42,503 nucleotides of DNA from CAYPCH01 sp964409165. Its GTDB lineage: Bacteria > Bacillota > Clostridia > Acetivibrionales > Acetivibrionaceae. Under the pieces are notes generated by a model, which had not been told where the DNA came from, made no database searches, and saw only the letters and a program-made list of their open reading frames with translations. The stretch spans positions 1 to 42,503 of the forward strand of contig CAYPCH010000015.1 in NCBI GenBank assembly GCA_964409165.1, given 5' to 3'. Positions 26,702-35,607 of the stretch are shown piece after piece (positions within the stretch are counted from its first letter, which is position 1; every line of letters starts with the position of its first letter). Both the position numbers and the translations under genes were made by a program.

Positions 26702-26738
26702 AGGGAAAGGCAAATTGCTTTGCCTCTCCCTTGTTATT
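26698..26738 (-). terminator. Terminator downstream of the GH9 cellulase gene
   Basis: AACAAGGGAAAGGCAAA pairs with TTTGCCTCTCCCTTGTT across TTGC, with T-runs for both strands. It starts about 35 bases past the stop codon. Confidence 0.8.
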
Positions 26739-26773
26739 CTACTTAAACCATATACTTAAATTGATTTTATGTC

Positions 26774-29359
26774 TTAGAATTTTGATATAGTTCCAAGAAT
26801 AAATCTTTTGATTAACGCATAGTCAGTGGAGTTTACACTTCCGTCCTCATTAACATCAGCATTTGCAAGTCCGGTACCTTTAAGTTCCTGTGTACCAAGA
26901 ATATGTCTTTTTACCAATGCATAGTCAGTGGAGTTTACACTTCCGTCCTCATTAACATCACCCAAAGTTCCGCTACCAACAGGAGGTGTAGTAGGTGTTG
27001 AACCACCACCACTTACAGTAGGTCCTACTTCATTCATGTAACCTGCAATCCATGCCATAGGAGCATTCCAGTTAGTTGTACATTCGTTAGTTGACCACGA
27101 CTCAATGTGATCCATATAAGCCTTTTGTGGAGGTATTTCTCCTGGTATCCAACCGGATCCTTTAACCCATGGATCCTGAAGTCCTGAGTTAGGTCCACCT
27201 ACTGCGATTCCAGGAGGTGCCATCGGGAATGTAGGGTCAACCTGATGTGAGAACCAACGATGGTGAGGATACTGTACATGCATTTCTCCGTATCCTGTTA
27301 CGTAAACGAAATCCATAGGATTACGTCCGAACAAGTAGTCCACACCTGAAACAGCACCGTTGAAGTGCTTGATATCTTTACTGAAATCATACGCATAAGC
27401 CATAACAATAACATTGTTCATTACAAAGGAGTTTGATCCCCAAGGATATCCTTTTAATGTGAGACCGCTTACGCTAATTGTACACTGTTTGAGTGGGATT
27501 CCGTATCCCTGGTTGTTTTCCATTTCAATAAAATCTTCTGAAGCTGCTATGATGTTATTCTTTGCAGTCTGTATTTCAGACGCTGAAAGAGCACTAGGCT
27601 CAACAAGAGCAAGTGTCAATGTTCCCATTGAATGGGTGTTTCCCCAGTTGAAGCTTCCAGGTGTGTCTGATTCTTCTCCTGAATCCAATGTGCTTGGAAG
27701 TTTCAAGAACCATTTGGATTTCTTAATATAATCAAGATACTCTGAATCTCCTGTAGCTGCTAACATTTCAGAAGCAGCCCAATAGAAATCATCTTCAACA
27801 TAGTCATCGCCGTAAGGTCCACCACCTACTGCATCATCGAAAGGAGCATATATAGCTGGGTTTGCAAGTGCTGCTTTCCATGCAGTTTCTGCAGTTGACA
27901 AACATTTGTTTGCAAAGGATGGGTCAAGATCCTTCCACAAACGATAAGCCTGGGCACATACTGCAACAAGGTTTAGTGTAGCAGCTGTTGTCGGTGGCTT
28001 CAAGTGACGATCCAATTCATCCTGATGAGGCATAACTGCAAGACCTGTCCACCTTATGTCATGACCTTTATGATGTGCCATACCTGCTCTAGGATTGCCT
28101 GCAGGCACCTGCAACTTAATCATACATTCCACGTGAACACGTGCCTCGTCAAGTACGTCAGGATAACTGTTACTGCTTTCTGGAATATTCAAATCCTGAT
28201 ATGGATCAGTATCTCCTATAAGTTTAGCACGTTCGTACTGATTCTGCATTGTCCATACGCTGATACCGCCATTAACAACATATTTACCGTGGTCACCGGC
28301 ATCATACCAACCACCTGAAATATCAAGAGTGTGGCTGGAACTGTAAGGATCCCACCCGGCCGGTGGATCTTTTTCACATGCGACAATATCGCTCACATGT
28401 CCTGCTGGACGTGTCCATTCTGAGCTCTTAGCATAAGGCATCTCTATAGGAACACTACTTCTTGCATAATAGAAATATCTGAATGAATCGTACATGAGCT
28501 CACTATACATATCATCAGCTATATCAAACTCAAAGCTGGTTCCCTGTCCCACCTGAAGGTAGTAATTTTTCCCAGGAGTTGTGTAGTCAGAAAAGTCGAT
28601 AATCTGTACAGAATCTCCAGAGTCTTTATCGGCTCCAAAAGGCTTTGTTTTTCCATCTGCAACTGTTGTTCCGCTACTGTTCTTAAGCTCCCAAGTCTGT
28701 GATGATGATGAAGATGTAACCAAAGTAGCTACCTTTCCAGAACCAGGGTAGTATCCCAACTGATTTACACGGATAGGCTTCGGCGAAGGCGTCGGCGGTA
28801 CCGCAGTCGGGTTGAACTGTGGGTCTGAGAGTGACATATCGTCAAATATGAACTCTGTACCGGCAGATACATCCTTACCTCCGATATGAAGCGCAAATTC
28901 ACAAACATCTGCAGTACGAGTTGCAGTAAATGTTTCACTGCATGTCCAAGCTTGTCCTGCTTTTAAATCCTGAGGTTGCCAGGATCTGTTACCAAGGTTC
29001 CAGTCCTCAAAATAAGGATCATTCTGGTCACCTACTTTTGCGTAAATTTTAGCATCTTTACTGGCAGTAACTGTAAATTTTACAGTGTATGTATGACCTG
29101 ACTGAATTGTAAGACCTCTGTGACGGAACTGAACGTCCCATCTGTTTTCAGCAGCACCTGGATTGATAACTGTAATGTAGTATTTGCCATTCTTAAGACT
29201 GAACTCTGATTTTCCAGGTAAAGACTCACATGTGTGCCATGGGAGACCTACCCCATCATTAAAGTTGGTCTGACCTAGCAGTTCACCCGCAAAGGCCATA
29301 ACCTGGGTTGCCAACAACGAGAATACCAGCAAACCCACGGTCGCAAGTTTTTTTAGCAT
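26774..29359 (-). CDS. Cellulosomal GH9 cellulase (CBM4-Ig-GH9-dockerin)
   Basis: The secreted 861-residue enzyme cuts beta-1,4-glucan. Parts in order: signal peptide (cleavage near AFA-GE, residue 24), CBM4-type carbohydrate-binding module (about 27-180, WHTCESLPGK), Pro-rich linker, Ig-like N-terminal GH9 domain (about 195-282), GH9 catalytic domain (about 285-775), Ser/Thr/Pro/Gly linker, and a type I dockerin (799-861). The catalytic aspartates are in WYDAGDHGKY (Asp353, Asp356) and the acid Glu759 in WSTNECTTNW. Both dockerin repeats are nearly identical DVNEDGSVNSTDYAL with Ser-Thr at the cohesin-recognition positions, implying the two-way binding known for type I dockerins. The architecture matches CelK-type cellobiohydrolases of Clostridium thermocellum. 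A SigI-like promoter lies upstream. Confidence 0.95.
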   Translation of the reverse strand: MLKKLATVGLLVFSLLATQVMAFAGELLGQTNFNDGVGLPWHTCESLPGKSEFSLKNGKYYITVINPGAAENRWDVQFRHRGLTIQSGHTYTVKFTVTASKDAKIYAKVGDQNDPYFEDWNLGNRSWQPQDLKAGQAWTCSETFTATRTADVCEFALHIGGKDVSAGTEFIFDDMSLSDPQFNPTAVPPTPSPKPIRVNQLGYYPGSGKVATLVTSSSSSQTWELKNSSGTTVADGKTKPFGADKDSGDSVQIIDFSDYTTPGKNYYLQVGQGTSFEFDIADDMYSELMYDSFRYFYYARSSVPIEMPYAKSSEWTRPAGHVSDIVACEKDPPAGWDPYSSSHTLDISGGWYDAGDHGKYVVNGGISVWTMQNQYERAKLIGDTDPYQDLNIPESSNSYPDVLDEARVHVECMIKLQVPAGNPRAGMAHHKGHDIRWTGLAVMPHQDELDRHLKPPTTAATLNLVAVCAQAYRLWKDLDPSFANKCLSTAETAWKAALANPAIYAPFDDAVGGGPYGDDYVEDDFYWAASEMLAATGDSEYLDYIKKSKWFLKLPSTLDSGEESDTPGSFNWGNTHSMGTLTLALVEPSALSASEIQTAKNNIIAASEDFIEMENNQGYGIPLKQCTISVSGLTLKGYPWGSNSFVMNNVIVMAYAYDFSKDIKHFNGAVSGVDYLFGRNPMDFVYVTGYGEMHVQYPHHRWFSHQVDPTFPMAPPGIAVGGPNSGLQDPWVKGSGWIPGEIPPQKAYMDHIESWSTNECTTNWNAPMAWIAGYMNEVGPTVSGGGSTPTTPPVGSGTLGDVNEDGSVNSTDYALVKRHILGTQELKGTGLANADVNEDGSVNSTDYALIKRFILGTISKF

Positions 29360-29421
29360 GCTTTCTTCCTCCCTTTTAAAATTTGATAAATTATTTATAT
29401 ATGGTTTACCCGTTATATAAA

Positions 29422-29448
29422 TTCGTAATATTATATAGTTTTAGGGGG
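29422..29448 (-). promoter_or_regulatory. SigI-type promoter of the GH9 cellulase gene
   Basis: On the minus strand CCCCCTAAA (29448-29440) is followed after 14 bases by CGAA (29425-29422). This fits the -35/-10 pattern described for SigI promoters in cellulolytic clostridia, where SigI/RsgI pairs sense polysaccharides. It implies a 5' leader of about 55 bases before the ATG at 29359. A sigma-A-like TATAAT inside the spacer has no -35 box. Confidence 0.55.
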
Positions 29449-29504
29449 CTTTACTTTAAAATTTTTGTGAAAAATTAATAAAAAACTTTTTTATTATTAA
29501 TTTT

Positions 29505-29640
29505 CAACTCAACTTTCCCACAATATTTATGGGTTCTTTGCCACTAACGTAGCATTACTCACCGCGGTCAAAAAGTAAACTTTTTGCCCTTAACTTGTGA
29601 GCAACCAGAGCCTCAAAATACTATAAGTGGGGTAATTGGG
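29505..29640 (+). mobile_element. MITE-like element, copy 3 (right end degraded)
   Basis: It is about 90% like the copy at 8341-8479 over most of its length. The left terminus (CAACTCAACTTTCCCACA) is intact. The right terminus has diverged (GTGGGGTAATTGGG), and the central hairpin has one mismatch. It lies about 60 bases upstream of the SigI-like promoter of the cellulase gene. Confidence 0.7.
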
Positions 29641-29719
29641 TTTTTAAGTAAAAAGCGTTAGTCTGAGTTCTGCAAATTCCAAGCTGACACTTTTTTTAAC
29701 ATAATATTTTATATCGTAT

Positions 29720-30961
29720 TTATATGACAGTATTTCCCTTTAGATTATCCAACGTTGCTCTAATGCTTGGCGTCTTCCAGTCAATTCTTCTGCTGTCCTC
29801 AATTATTCTTTCATACACCTTCAGCGTTTTTTCTGTAACGTTATTCCAATTATAGATAGTATGAACCTTCTCTAAAGCCTTCTTTTTAATTTTTTCTGCC
29901 TTACTGGGATTATGAAGAATTTCAAGTATGCTGTCAGCAAGTGAATTCGCATTCCCAGTGTATGACTTCATCCCATCAACACCATGATCAACTATTCCCC
30001 CAAGTCCTCCCGTTTCAGATACCACAACAGGCACATTTGCAACCATTCCTTCTAAAGCTACAATGCCAAAAGGCTCATAAAGGCTTGGAAACACTGCTAC
30101 ATCCACACATTTGTAAAGTTTCAGAAGGTCTTCATCGCTTATATATCCCGTAAAACACACCTTATGGGATATTCCCATCTGTTCGGTTTTCCACCTGAGG
30201 TTATCAAGTTGCGGACCCTTGCCGGCTATGACAAACCTTGTGTCATTATAATGGTGCAGAACCTTCGGTACTGAATCTATCAGTACATGAACCCCTTTTT
30301 CGTTTACAAGTCTCCCAACAAAGAAAACAATCTTTTCGTTATCGGACGCAAAATTCCTTCTGAAATCCATATCCTTTTCACAACCGTCAAACTTATCAAG
30401 TTCCACACCGTTTGGTATTATGTCGATTTTATCGTCAGGTACCTGAAAGACATTCTGAATCTCATTTTTCATATATCCACTGTTTACGATAACTCTCCAG
30501 GATTCATAGGCCAGCCACCACTCAATGTTATTTATATAACGCTGAGTATCGTTATGTATACCCCAGTTCCTTCCATGCTCAGTAGCATGTATTGTCGCAA
30601 TTAGCGGGATGGAATAAGAACTCTTTAGAACTCTTGACGCAAAAGCAACTATCCAGTCATGTGCATGAATAATGTCAAATTTCCCCGTCTCATTTATCAG
30701 CTTTATACCATATTCTATCAGTACATAGTTAAGCTGTAGAACCCAATCGACAAAACTGCATGTATCCACGTCATAAGAGTGGACTCTGTGAACATATACG
30801 CTATCATCCTTCTCCAATTCTTTCATTCCTATATCCCAACAGGTTATTACGTGAACTTCATTGCCTCTGTCTCCAAGTTTCTGCGCAAGTCCGTGTACTA
30901 CTCTCGATATTCCTCCAACGATTTTAGGAGGGTATTCCCATGACAGCATTAATATCCGCAT
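29720..30961 (-). CDS. GT4 family glycosyltransferase (glycogen-synthase-like)
   Basis: The 413-residue GT-B enzyme starts MRILMLSWEYPPKIVGGISR (glycine-rich nucleotide-sugar loop) and carries IIHAHDWIVAF, then in the C-terminal domain FVGRLVNEKGVHVLI and the EPFGIVALEG donor-binding motif (ExFGxxxxE). It is predicted to be cytoplasmic. Related proteins are often annotated as glycogen synthases or alpha-glucosyltransferases, but donor and acceptor cannot be fixed here. GGAGGAGAA precedes the ATG. Single gene between the cellulase and PhoH genes. Confidence 0.9.
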   Translation of the reverse strand: MRILMLSWEYPPKIVGGISRVVHGLAQKLGDRGNEVHVITCWDIGMKELEKDDSVYVHRVHSYDVDTCSFVDWVLQLNYVLIEYGIKLINETGKFDIIHAHDWIVAFASRVLKSSYSIPLIATIHATEHGRNWGIHNDTQRYINNIEWWLAYESWRVIVNSGYMKNEIQNVFQVPDDKIDIIPNGVELDKFDGCEKDMDFRRNFASDNEKIVFFVGRLVNEKGVHVLIDSVPKVLHHYNDTRFVIAGKGPQLDNLRWKTEQMGISHKVCFTGYISDEDLLKLYKCVDVAVFPSLYEPFGIVALEGMVANVPVVVSETGGLGGIVDHGVDGMKSYTGNANSLADSILEILHNPSKAEKIKKKALEKVHTIYNWNNVTEKTLKVYERIIEDSRRIDWKTPSIRATLDNLKGNTVI

Positions 30962-31222
30962 AACATTCTCCTCCGCGACCTTTGTTACATAAATTATTCT
31001 GTCTCTTTCCTTATTATACGCAATATCGTTATTTTTATATAGAAAGATAACATATCCCTTACTAAAAAAATTTGGAACAATGACAAATCATAAATTTTCT
31101 ATTTCTTCGAACTGTTTAAAAAACCCTCTTTTATTTTAATATTTTATGTGAATTTATATAAATTATTATAATAAAATCAGTTTATCACTTGACTGCAATT
31201 AAAGCATTTATTGCCACCTGCT

Positions 31223-32602
31223 TTACTGCATCCTTTTTGCACTCTCATATGCAAGTTCAGAACGTTCACATTCCTCGTCATTCAGGGTTATCTGGTAACA
31301 AAGAGAGCTCCCCTTCATCCTTTCAGAGGCATAGCACAACCCGTTCGTTCTTATATCCAGGAAAGGATGGTCTATCTGTTCCGGGTCACCCACAAGTATT
31401 ATTTTCGTTCCAATTCCAGCCCTTGTAATAATACCTTTTACCTGCTTGGGTGTAAGGTTTTGTGCTTCATCAATAATAACCCATTGTTTAACTATTGACC
31501 TCCCTCTTATAAATGCAATTGCTTCCGTATTAATGATTTTCCTGTCAAAAAGCTCATCAACTTTATCCTTTAGTTCCTTTTCACTTTTATAACGCTCATT
31601 CTCGTCATTGTCTATCAATACCTCAAGATTATCAATTATAGGTCTTAAAAAGGGAGCAATTTTTTCCTGTTCGGTTCCGGGCAGGAATCCAATATCTTCA
31701 TCGAGTCTTACATTAGGTCTGCAAACCAGTATTTTTCTGTAAAGCTTACTCTGTTCAACCATTATTTTATGCAAACCTACTGCCAGTGAATAAAAAGTTT
31801 TTGCAGTTCCCGCAGGACCTTTGACAATTACCAGAGGAGCTTTATCAGCCTCTGCCATCAATGCTTCCTGCAAAAATTTCTGCCCTGCATTTCTTGGTAT
31901 TACTCCAAATGGTCTTTCCTGCAAATACTTCAAATGTACTATTTTTTTACCATCAAACCTCCCTAGAGCAGTTTGCTTCTCATTAACCGAAGAATGGATA
32001 ATCAAGAATTGGTTTGTAGTCAGAGTTGGACTTTCTTTTTTCATAAAATCATTATTAAAGCAAAAAACATCTTCCTGATTAAGAACTCCCTTATTATAAA
32101 ATTCATTAAGCTTTTGTTCTTTTGTATATACTTCCAATCTCCCTCTATATTGTTCATCATAAACCGGCACCTGCTCAGCAAAAAAATCCTGTGCTATGAT
32201 GCCTAGAATATCTGCTTTTATTCTTTCAAATACGTCTTTTGTAACTAAAAATACATTTTCTCCTTTTTCCAGCAAGCCCTTACAAACTTTTAATATCCTG
32301 TTATCATTATTACTTTCCACCCAGCTTTCAGGAATTTTAACATTACTAAAATTCAGTTCTACCCTAAGTATACCTCCATTTTCAAGCTTAACCCCTTCAT
32401 TTAAATTTCCTTTAGACCTAAGTTCATCCAGAATTCTTGCTGCATGTCGTGCATTTGCCCCCAACTCGTTATTATCCCTTTTAAATTTGTCCAGTTCCTC
32501 AAGCACCACTTCGGGAATAACAACCGTATTATCTCCAAAGGAGTACAATGCAAATGGAGTTTGAAGCAAAACATTTGTGTCAAGAACAAAGGTTTTATTC
32601 AA
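31223..32602 (-). CDS. PIN-PhoH family ATPase (YlaK-like)
   Basis: The 459-residue fusion has an N-terminal PIN ribonuclease domain (about 1-140; acidic residues in VLDTNVLL and NDNRILKVC) and a C-terminal PhoH ATPase/helicase domain (about 235-445) with Walker A GPAGTAKTF, Walker B WVIIDEAQN and the downstream LVGDPEQID. PIN-PhoH proteins are thought to act on RNA. Translation starts at a TTG at 32602 after TAGGAG. It is a monocistronic gene preceded by a long AT-rich leader. Confidence 0.93.
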   Translation of the reverse strand: MNKTFVLDTNVLLQTPFALYSFGDNTVVIPEVVLEELDKFKRDNNELGANARHAARILDELRSKGNLNEGVKLENGGILRVELNFSNVKIPESWVESNNDNRILKVCKGLLEKGENVFLVTKDVFERIKADILGIIAQDFFAEQVPVYDEQYRGRLEVYTKEQKLNEFYNKGVLNQEDVFCFNNDFMKKESPTLTTNQFLIIHSSVNEKQTALGRFDGKKIVHLKYLQERPFGVIPRNAGQKFLQEALMAEADKAPLVIVKGPAGTAKTFYSLAVGLHKIMVEQSKLYRKILVCRPNVRLDEDIGFLPGTEQEKIAPFLRPIIDNLEVLIDNDENERYKSEKELKDKVDELFDRKIINTEAIAFIRGRSIVKQWVIIDEAQNLTPKQVKGIITRAGIGTKIILVGDPEQIDHPFLDIRTNGLCYASERMKGSSLCYQITLNDEECERSELAYESAKRMQ

Positions 32603-33092
32603 TATTAATCGCTCCTATCGTATTAAATTTTCCTTCTGTCTTAATGATTGTTCCTCTATCATTTCTCTTTTAATTTGAAGCTTATATTTACTTAAATTAT
32701 AACATATTCATAAATTATATTAATCACAAAAAATGATTCTATATGTTTTGCAATAAACAGTTTACAAGCAAATTGAAATGTAATGTAAAATATTTATTGC
32801 ATTCAATATATCGGCAAAATAATTCCTATATAAAATATGTTTTTAGATAAGCTGTTTATAACACCTGCGAAATTTCATTTCTATTTTCTCTTAGCTCTAA
32901 TACCTATAATCTTTATAGAACTATATCCCTGCTTTAACTGAAACTTCTTTCCCATCAGGTTAGTATCAAATAACTACATAATTCAAACATAAAGCATGTT
33001 ATCATATAAATAGCAGATATTTTTTCATGGCACTGGAAGTCCATATAGTTATGAGTCTTGAACCTGGTAATAGTGAAAGGGTGTGAACATAG
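32603..33092. promoter_or_regulatory. Divergent intergenic region with shared sequence elements
   Basis: No gene is visible. At 32724-32766 there is a 44-base stretch containing ATTCTATATGTTTTGCAATA that closely resembles 35750-35790, upstream of another plus-strand gene. At 32791-32810 a reverse copy of the TTGAATGCGATAAA motif occurs as TATATTGAATGCAATAAATA on the minus strand. Clear promoters were not picked. Confidence 0.35.
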
Positions 33093-34514
33093 GTGTATTC
33101 GGCTGATATTATGTTTGATAACTATCCGGACTGGTATAAAGTTGAAAAGGAAACTGAAAAAACTGTAAAAAAACTGACAAATATAAAGGAATTGGTTCCC
33201 TATTTAGGTAATTCTGATGAGTTTATAAGAAGACTTGCCATTCTGAGAATAAATGAATTAAGGCTTAAGGATTCAATAGTCCCTCTTAAAGAACTGCTTG
33301 ATGATCCTTTAGAATCAACAAACAACAAGGAATTGGCTGCTTGGACAATAAGGGTTATAAGCCTTCATTGGAATACGGATCTTTTTATAACAAACAAATA
33401 CCTGAATAAATACTCCGGGAAGGAAAGATACAGTGATGTCTGCAAGGTAACAATCAAAGACAGCCTTCCGACATTAAAATTCAGTTTTTCCTCCTCTCTT
33501 GTCAATTCGGAACTCAAGCTTGAAAGCAACGATATAAGGAGCAGCAGGGATATGGAATTCGACCTTTCTTTCTCAATAAAGGAATGGTTCCTTCAATATT
33601 CACATGAAATACTTGATGACCTGAAACAGCTTATTATAAAGCTTCCCTTTCTTTTGTTTTTCTGCTTAAAACGTGCAGCCGTTTTTATTTTTATGCTAAT
33701 ATCAGGAATTGCTAAATTCTCTGTCCGTTTATTTTCAAACATAGCAATAAAACGTGGTAAAAAGCTCAGGGACAGACAAGTTGAAAATGTTAAAACAGAA
33801 GAACAACTGCCTAAAACCGAAAGAATCTACGATAAAGTCAAGAACTATAATAATTCCGGAAAATCCGGAGCAAATGAAATCCAAATGCTTAGAAACTCAT
33901 ATAACAAAACTCCCTATGGCGATAACCCCTATATAGAAAAACCAAGCATAACAAAGCAAATTAGAAAAACAGTATTTTACTTTTTTTATATACTATTTAG
34001 TCCGCTTAGGCTCGCCAGACAGAACAAGAAGGTTTTAGCCGGTATCATTATTGCAGTATACTGTTTTTTTACCTTTACTACTCAAGGGAAAATCATTATG
34101 TACAAGCATACAGGACTTGACCTTATGGAAGAACAAATTAAAGCTATTAATACCACCCAACAGATTCTTGCTTATGCATGGTCTGAAGTGGAAGATTTTT
34201 TGGAAATAAGCAAACCTGTGCCTACAAATAAGGAAGCCGTTATCGAAAACGAAAACTCTACCGATAAAGCCCAAGCAGAACTTCTCCAATACAAAGTCTC
34301 TACCGATAAAGGCTTAAACCTTAGGCAGGAACCCAATACAGCCTCTGCCAAAGTTGCACTGCTTCCTTATAACTCAATAGTAACTTATGTCGGTGAGTCT
34401 AAGGATACTCCTACAGGAACATGGCATAAGCTTGTAACCGCTGAAGGAAAAACCGGATGGGCTTCCTCAAACTTTTTGGTAGAAATAGGAGGTATTCAAA
34501 GTGAAGGACACTAA
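33093..34514 (+). CDS. Membrane protein with HEAT-like N-terminus and C-terminal bacterial SH3 domain
   Basis: The 473-residue product has a helical N-terminus with a HEAT-like repeat (about 30-95, LVPYLGNSDEFIRRLAILRI), a hydrophobic region near 190-215, a basic linker, another membrane helix near 320-345, and a C-terminal SH3b domain (about 405-468, LNLRQEPNTASAKVALLPY). SH3b domains usually bind cell-wall peptides, so this end is probably outside. The start is a GTG at 33093 with AAAGGGTG upstream; an ATG at 33111 is possible. The stop overlaps the next gene. Not recognised as a named family. Confidence 0.75.
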   Translation: MYSADIMFDNYPDWYKVEKETEKTVKKLTNIKELVPYLGNSDEFIRRLAILRINELRLKDSIVPLKELLDDPLESTNNKELAAWTIRVISLHWNTDLFITNKYLNKYSGKERYSDVCKVTIKDSLPTLKFSFSSSLVNSELKLESNDIRSSRDMEFDLSFSIKEWFLQYSHEILDDLKQLIIKLPFLLFFCLKRAAVFIFMLISGIAKFSVRLFSNIAIKRGKKLRDRQVENVKTEEQLPKTERIYDKVKNYNNSGKSGANEIQMLRNSYNKTPYGDNPYIEKPSITKQIRKTVFYFFYILFSPLRLARQNKKVLAGIIIAVYCFFTFTTQGKIIMYKHTGLDLMEEQIKAINTTQQILAYAWSEVEDFLEISKPVPTNKEAVIENENSTDKAQAELLQYKVSTDKGLNLRQEPNTASAKVALLPYNSIVTYVGESKDTPTGTWHKLVTAEGKTGWASSNFLVEIGGIQSEGH

Positions 34515-35112
34515 TATGCAAAAAAGAACTATATTTATTATTGCACTGCTCAACAATCTTAAAGACGTTTATGCTGAATTGAAAGAACTGTCTTCTAAAA
34601 TTGAGAGTAGCTCTGATAACTTTTTTGAAAAATTGTTCAAATCATCCACGGTTGAAATTCAAGGCGATATAGACAGTTATAAGCACAACATTGAAAAAAT
34701 GAAGTCTCTTAATGTGGAAATAACCTCAAAAGTAAATGAATGGTATGATTTTATCAAGGATATCTCCCAGGTAAAAAAAGTTACCTTTCCGATAAAACTG
34801 CACTTTAAAAAGAAAAGCTTTAAAAAACTAATAAGTAATATGAACCAGGATTTACTTGATATATCTGTTGAAAACAGGTTTATAAGGGAAAAAATTATAA
34901 ACTGGGAGCAGGAGCTTTCAGTAAGAGCACTGCAGGAAATAAAAAAGAGTGAGGAATTCAGTAAATATGAAGCTCTAAACCGTGAGAAAGACCGTTTGAT
35001 TTCCGAGCTCAAGTACCTCCTTGTTACCATCCCCGATATTGAACCTGTCGAATTTGAGCTTGATTCCATCGACAAAATGATAGCCAAACTTATGAAAATA
35101 GCTGCCGCATAA
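34501..35112 (+). CDS. Coiled-coil protein, 203 residues
   Basis: Not recognised. It starts at GTG 34501 with TAGGAGGT 7 bases upstream and overlaps the preceding gene by 14 bases, so the two are coupled and may work together. The product is almost all alpha-helical by composition: Lys/Glu/Ile/Leu-rich heptads, with a basic centre (FKKKSFKKL). It has no signal peptide. It ends at GCTGCCGCATAA, whose CCGC pairs with the next bases to form a small hairpin. Confidence 0.75.
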   Translation: MKDTNMQKRTIFIIALLNNLKDVYAELKELSSKIESSSDNFFEKLFKSSTVEIQGDIDSYKHNIEKMKSLNVEITSKVNEWYDFIKDISQVKKVTFPIKLHFKKKSFKKLISNMNQDLLDISVENRFIREKIINWEQELSVRALQEIKKSEEFSKYEALNREKDRLISELKYLLVTIPDIEPVEFELDSIDKMIAKLMKIAAA

Positions 35113-35140
35113 AACGGCAGCTATTCAGACTTCTTAGAAT

Positions 35141-35207
35141 AAAAAGCTACGGGACATCGAGTCCCGTAGCTTTTTGCCGGATTTCCTTTCAGGAAATGGC
35201 ACTAATA
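35141..35207 (+). repeat. Two-hairpin intergenic repeat, type B, copy 4, acting as terminator
   Basis: First hairpin AGCTACGGGAC-ATCGA-GTCCCGTAGCT with A-run and T-run (a strong terminator, 35141-35175), then GCCGGATTTCC-TTTC-AGGAAATGGC. The first stem is different from that at 15835 but fully paired. A further hairpin AATTGAGTAC..GTACTCAATT follows at 35222-35253. Confidence 0.9.
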
Positions 35208-35256
35208 AAAAGAAAACGCAGAATTGAGTACTCTTGATGGGTACTCAATTTTATAT

Positions 35257-35607
35257 TTACTGATATAATAAAATTACAGCAAGCATTTCTAAAGGCTCAT
35301 CCCCTATACTTTCAATTGAATGGGATGCACCATTTCCGGTCAATATCGAATCTCCTTTTCTAAACTCACTGATATTTCCGTTATCATTAACAATTCCTTT
35401 ACCATTAATTATATAAAAAATTTCTTCTTCATCTGAATGCTGATGCAAACCGATTGATGAACCCGGCTCAATTGTTATCTTCGCACACAATCTGGCTTTT
35501 CCTTTAAGCTCATCCTGTTTAAATATATGCATTATTTCTACCGAACCCTTTCCACCTCTCATCTGCTCCTTTATTTCCTTTATCATTTCCCCAGCTCTTC
35601 TTATCAT
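35257..35607 (-). CDS. Small cupin-domain protein
   Basis: The 116-residue single-domain cupin has metal ligands in GLHQHSDEEEIFYII (His, His, Glu; motif 1, about 55-70) and the second motif GDSILTGNGASHSIES (about 85-100). Small cupins of this type bind a metal and a small acid or sugar; the ligand is unknown. I chose the ATG at 35607, with AGAGGTGGG upstream. Its stop lies next to the shared hairpin at 35222-35253. Confidence 0.88.
   Translation of the reverse strand: MIRRAGEMIKEIKEQMRGGKGSVEIMHIFKQDELKGKARLCAKITIEPGSSIGLHQHSDEEEIFYIINGKGIVNDNGNISEFRKGDSILTGNGASHSIESIGDEPLEMLAVILLYQ

Noticed and set aside
26457..26746. Reading frames spanning the N run
   Set aside because: They cross undefined sequence and consist of repeat DNA.
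33026..33046. TGGCAC-containing sequence as a sigma-54 promoter
   Set aside because: The downstream TTGC element is missing at the needed distance.
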